Part shown: one piece after another, positions 62,144 through 64,000 of the stretch | How positions within the stretch are numbered: the first letter of the stretch is position 1 | How the letters are laid out: each line of letters begins with the position of its first letter | Source: Parapedobacter soli | GTDB lineage: Bacteria > Bacteroidota > Bacteroidia > Sphingobacteriales > Sphingobacteriaceae | Length of the DNA stretch: 64,000 nt | Assembly: GCF_025460835.1 (NCBI RefSeq) | Contig: NZ_JAMXAY010000030.1 | Location: 1 to 64,000, forward strand | Direction of reading: 5' to 3' | Made by a program: the position numbers and the translations under genes | Notes under the pieces: generated by a model | Seen by the model: only the letters and a program-made list of their open reading frames with translations | Told to the model about the DNA's origin: nothing | Database searches by the model: none

Positions 62144-62229
62144 ACGGCGGGGGAATCGGGTCAAGGGCGCCGGAGGGCAAAGGCCTGCGGGAGGGGGCGT
62201 TTATATACCCTTGACCTTTCCCCCGCCGT
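62144..62229. repeat. GC-rich 21-bp imperfect inverted repeat, candidate transfer-origin structure
   Basis: ACGGCGGGGGAA (62144-62155) pairs with TTCCCCCGCCGT (62218-62229), and GGTCAAGGG (62159-62167) pairs with CCCTTGACC (62208-62216). The two stems are separated by a small asymmetric bulge, with a 40-base loop. A direct repeat GCAAAGGCC is at 62177 and 62251. Its place between the nuclease and the mobilisation genes fits an oriT or a structured mobile site. No terminator T tract is present. Confidence 0.6.
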
Positions 62230-62283
62230 GGGTAATTTTGGCCGGGCGGTGCAAAGGCCGGATGTTTTCACCCATCGGTAAAC

Positions 62284-63273
62284 TCACCGCCTGATACCCC
62301 GTGACTGCGCTTTCTTTTTCCGTTTGCGCCGCTTCTCCTCCTCCTCGATGGGGCTTTGCTGCTCACCCGCTCCCTCCACCGGAGCCATCAGTAATCCCAA
62401 TAGGTCGGCAGCCATACTGCCCGTGGTGGCCAGCATTTCGCCCACACTTTCGAACATGCCTTGGGTAACATCATGCGCCAGTTCCATTGCCAACCGTTGA
62501 CTCTGCGGATGCCGCCTCGTCAATTCCGTGAGCGTGTGCATCTGTGCCTTTTGCCGTGCTGTACCGTTCTTCATCGTATTGGCATATTGCAGGCTGTCTT
62601 TCAGGTTACGCTCGAAGTCGAACAGCTCATCGAACAGCGTCTCGCCCGATTGCTTGAACGCGGTGCGGTCGAACTGCCCCAGCTTTTGCGAATGGGCTTT
62701 GTTTTTGCCACGTGACGTATTCTGCGGGCTTAGCTTGATACGGTTCGTGATGTCCTTACGGCTCACGATGATCTGGACGTGCATCTGCCGCCCTTCCTTG
62801 CGCGCACCTTTTTTCTTTTGCCCGTTTTTCACCTCTTTGTCGTTGTGGCTGTAATAGCGGTAGCTTTCCAGCTTGCCGAACCAAAGCAAATCCCGATGGT
62901 TGTTTATGCCGAGGCGTTTGAAGTTACGGGCGTATTCGTCCATTACCCTCATGGCAAATTCCTTTAGGTTTTCTTTTGCGCCGTCCTCGCCGTATTGCGA
63001 CACAAGGTGCGCCAGTTCCTTTTGGCTGGGGCGATGTTGATGAGGAAGAATTTGCTATCTTCCCTACCCAGCTTCGCCACGTTGCGGTCGATACCCATCC
63101 GCACCTCGTGGGGTTTGATGTCTCTGGCCATTCCGTTGAACCAATGTTCCGGTTTATTTTCATTCATTTGCGTTTTCCGGCTTCATCCGGTTTTCCTTTT
63201 CGAGGTAATGCACCAATGCTCCGCTACTGCCCTTGTTATCTCCCGTTTCCGATTTGGTAATGTTGATGTACAT
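62284..63273 (-). pseudogene. Frameshifted DUF5712/MobB-type relaxase-like mobilisation gene
   Basis: Three consecutive minus-strand frames together give one protein of about 330 residues resembling the DUF5712 mobilisation proteins of Bacteroidota elements. Frame one (63273-63160) starts MYINITKSETGDN and ends at a TGA in ATGAATGA. Frame two (from 63167) continues with EHWFNGMARDIKP to INIAP. Frame three carries QKELAHLVSQYGEDG to the end at 62284. Removing one ATGA restores the first join. The second break lies in a run of four G (63028-63031) that needs one more base. The C-terminus is basic (KRRKRKKKAQS). Both sites could also be sequencing errors; if real, the protein is not made intact. 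Confidence 0.75.
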
Positions 63274-63276
63274 ACG

Positions 63277-63831
63277 TTACAGATTATCCAGTGATTGCCT
63301 CGCATGCTTGGCCAGTTCCTCTTTCTTGGCTGCCGATACGGGCCAGCCGAGGGCTTCCCGCTGGGTGATGTAATAATCGAGTATCTGCCGGAACCTGGAC
63401 TTCAATGCTTCCTTTTCCCGAATGTTGCCGAGTATCTTTTTCAGTGTACCGTCGACCAGTTTCAGGTAGCCGATGGTTTCCCTGCCCATGATGATTGCCT
63501 CCGACTGTCTTTTGCCGATGTCTTTCAAAAGCGGGCTTTGTGCTTTTGCGATGGCCATGAGTTCGTCCATTGCCGAATACATCGGCACCAGCATATCACC
63601 CTCCTGTTTGCGGATGAACGAGAGGATGCGGCTGATACCGCTTGACAGTTCCTTTTTCAGCACCTCATCGTTCAGGTCGGCGGGGTCTTTCTTGCTCTTG
63701 TAGAAATAATCCACCATCTGCATGACCACCTCCCGCTTGGTGCGGCCAAGTTTCCGTGCAAGCAGGGTGAGCCGTTCGTCCACCGCCTCGGGGAAACGGA
63801 CGGATTTCGTGTTCTCGTCAATCCTGACCAT
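63277..63831 (-). CDS. BfmA/BtgA-family mobilisation protein
   Basis: A 184-residue DNA-binding accessory protein for conjugal mobilisation, ending 3 bases before the relaxase-like gene. Residues about 1-45 form a ribbon-helix-helix-like unit (KSVRFPEAVDERLTLLARKLGRTKREVVMQ in outline), then a long helical region with a tail rich in lysine. Such proteins bind near oriT and help the relaxase. It overlaps the upstream partial gene by 14 bases, so the mobilisation genes form an operon. GC content is high for the window. Confidence 0.8.
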   Translation of the reverse strand: MVRIDENTKSVRFPEAVDERLTLLARKLGRTKREVVMQMVDYFYKSKKDPADLNDEVLKKELSSGISRILSFIRKQEGDMLVPMYSAMDELMAIAKAQSPLLKDIGKRQSEAIIMGRETIGYLKLVDGTLKKILGNIREKEALKSRFRQILDYYITQREALGWPVSAAKKEELAKHARQSLDNL

Positions 63832-64000
63832 TTACCCCTCCTTCCCCGTGGATGTTGAACCTGAACCTGCTCCCCTTGGCCGGATGCCACGAGGGGCGGT
63901 ACTCCACGTAACCGTAGGCCACCAGTTCCGAAAGGCACTTATGGTAGGTGGCGATGGAACGTATCCGCGAGAAGCGCATGAGCTTCCTGCGGCTGGCGTG
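63818..64000 (-). CDS. Partial gene: C-terminal end of an HTH-like element protein
   Basis: The last 60 codons of a gene entering from the right edge, ending TGA at 63818-63820. The end reads SRIRSIATYHKCLSELVAYG and then EYRPSWHPAKGSRFRF, a winged-helix-like pattern familiar from small proteins upstream of mobilisation genes in Bacteroidota elements. It overlaps the mobilisation gene start by 14 bases. Start and full length are outside the window. Confidence 0.6.
   Translation of the reverse strand, partial: HASRRKLMRFSRIRSIATYHKCLSELVAYGYVEYRPSWHPAKGSRFRFNIHGEGGVNGQD

Overview
The window looks like a chromosomal segment of a Bacteroidota bacterium, most likely from the family Sphingobacteriaceae (Parapedobacter/Sphingobacterium-like; the genus is my guess). 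Reasons: a SusC/SusD polysaccharide utilisation locus (PUL), a fused LpxC-FabZ, the type IX secretion regulator PorX, repeated promoters of the form TTTG-N19-TAnnTTTG, few Shine-Dalgarno sites, and a BfmA/DUF5712-type mobilisation module. Everything was read by eye; no database search was run.

Layout. 1-304: decayed tip of a large repeat adhesin. 305-16255: housekeeping genes (pdxJ, diadenylate cyclase, DUF2911 protein, FucP-like sugar transporter, DinB-fold protein, orphan histidine kinase, gltX, SNF2 and PIF1-type helicases, the feoA-feoB-FeoB-associated small protein iron cluster, a cupin). 16256-21401: GH76 enzyme, ABC ATPase, then the lipid A genes lpxA, lpxC-fabZ and lpxD. 21433-26521: HD phosphohydrolase, porX, tsaE, and a dioxygenase/carboxylesterase pair resembling MhqO/MhqD. 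26525-41167: an eight-gene minus-strand PUL in the order susC, susD, LamG-like lipoprotein, two GH144-type enzymes, sulfatase, GH43, GH3. The two GH144 paralogues plus GH3 point to a beta-1,2-glucan; the sulfatase and GH43 point to a decorated version of it. 41706-59245: more core genes (tail-specific protease, TPR proteins, rarA, gluQRS, esterase, alanine dehydrogenase, nucleotide-sugar dehydratase, ribH, an S4-domain protein, dapD, tsaC, DUF4920 protein, folP, metG).

59487-64000: a tRNA-Glu(TTC) gene with a consensus promoter, followed directly by the left end of an integrative element. It carries a tyrosine recombinase, an Rpn-type nuclease, a strong GC-rich inverted repeat, a relaxase-type mobilisation gene broken by two frameshifts, a BfmA/BtgA-type mobilisation gene and the end of an HTH-like gene cut by the window edge. 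The other end of the element is outside the window.

The most notable regulatory observation is that several genes (gltX, lpxD, tsaE, rpn, the S4 gene, less closely rarA) have a consensus -7 element ending only 2 to 9 bases before the start codon, which implies leaderless or nearly leaderless mRNAs. The most notable metabolic unit is the PUL. I saw no CRISPR array, no rRNA and no complete insertion sequence.
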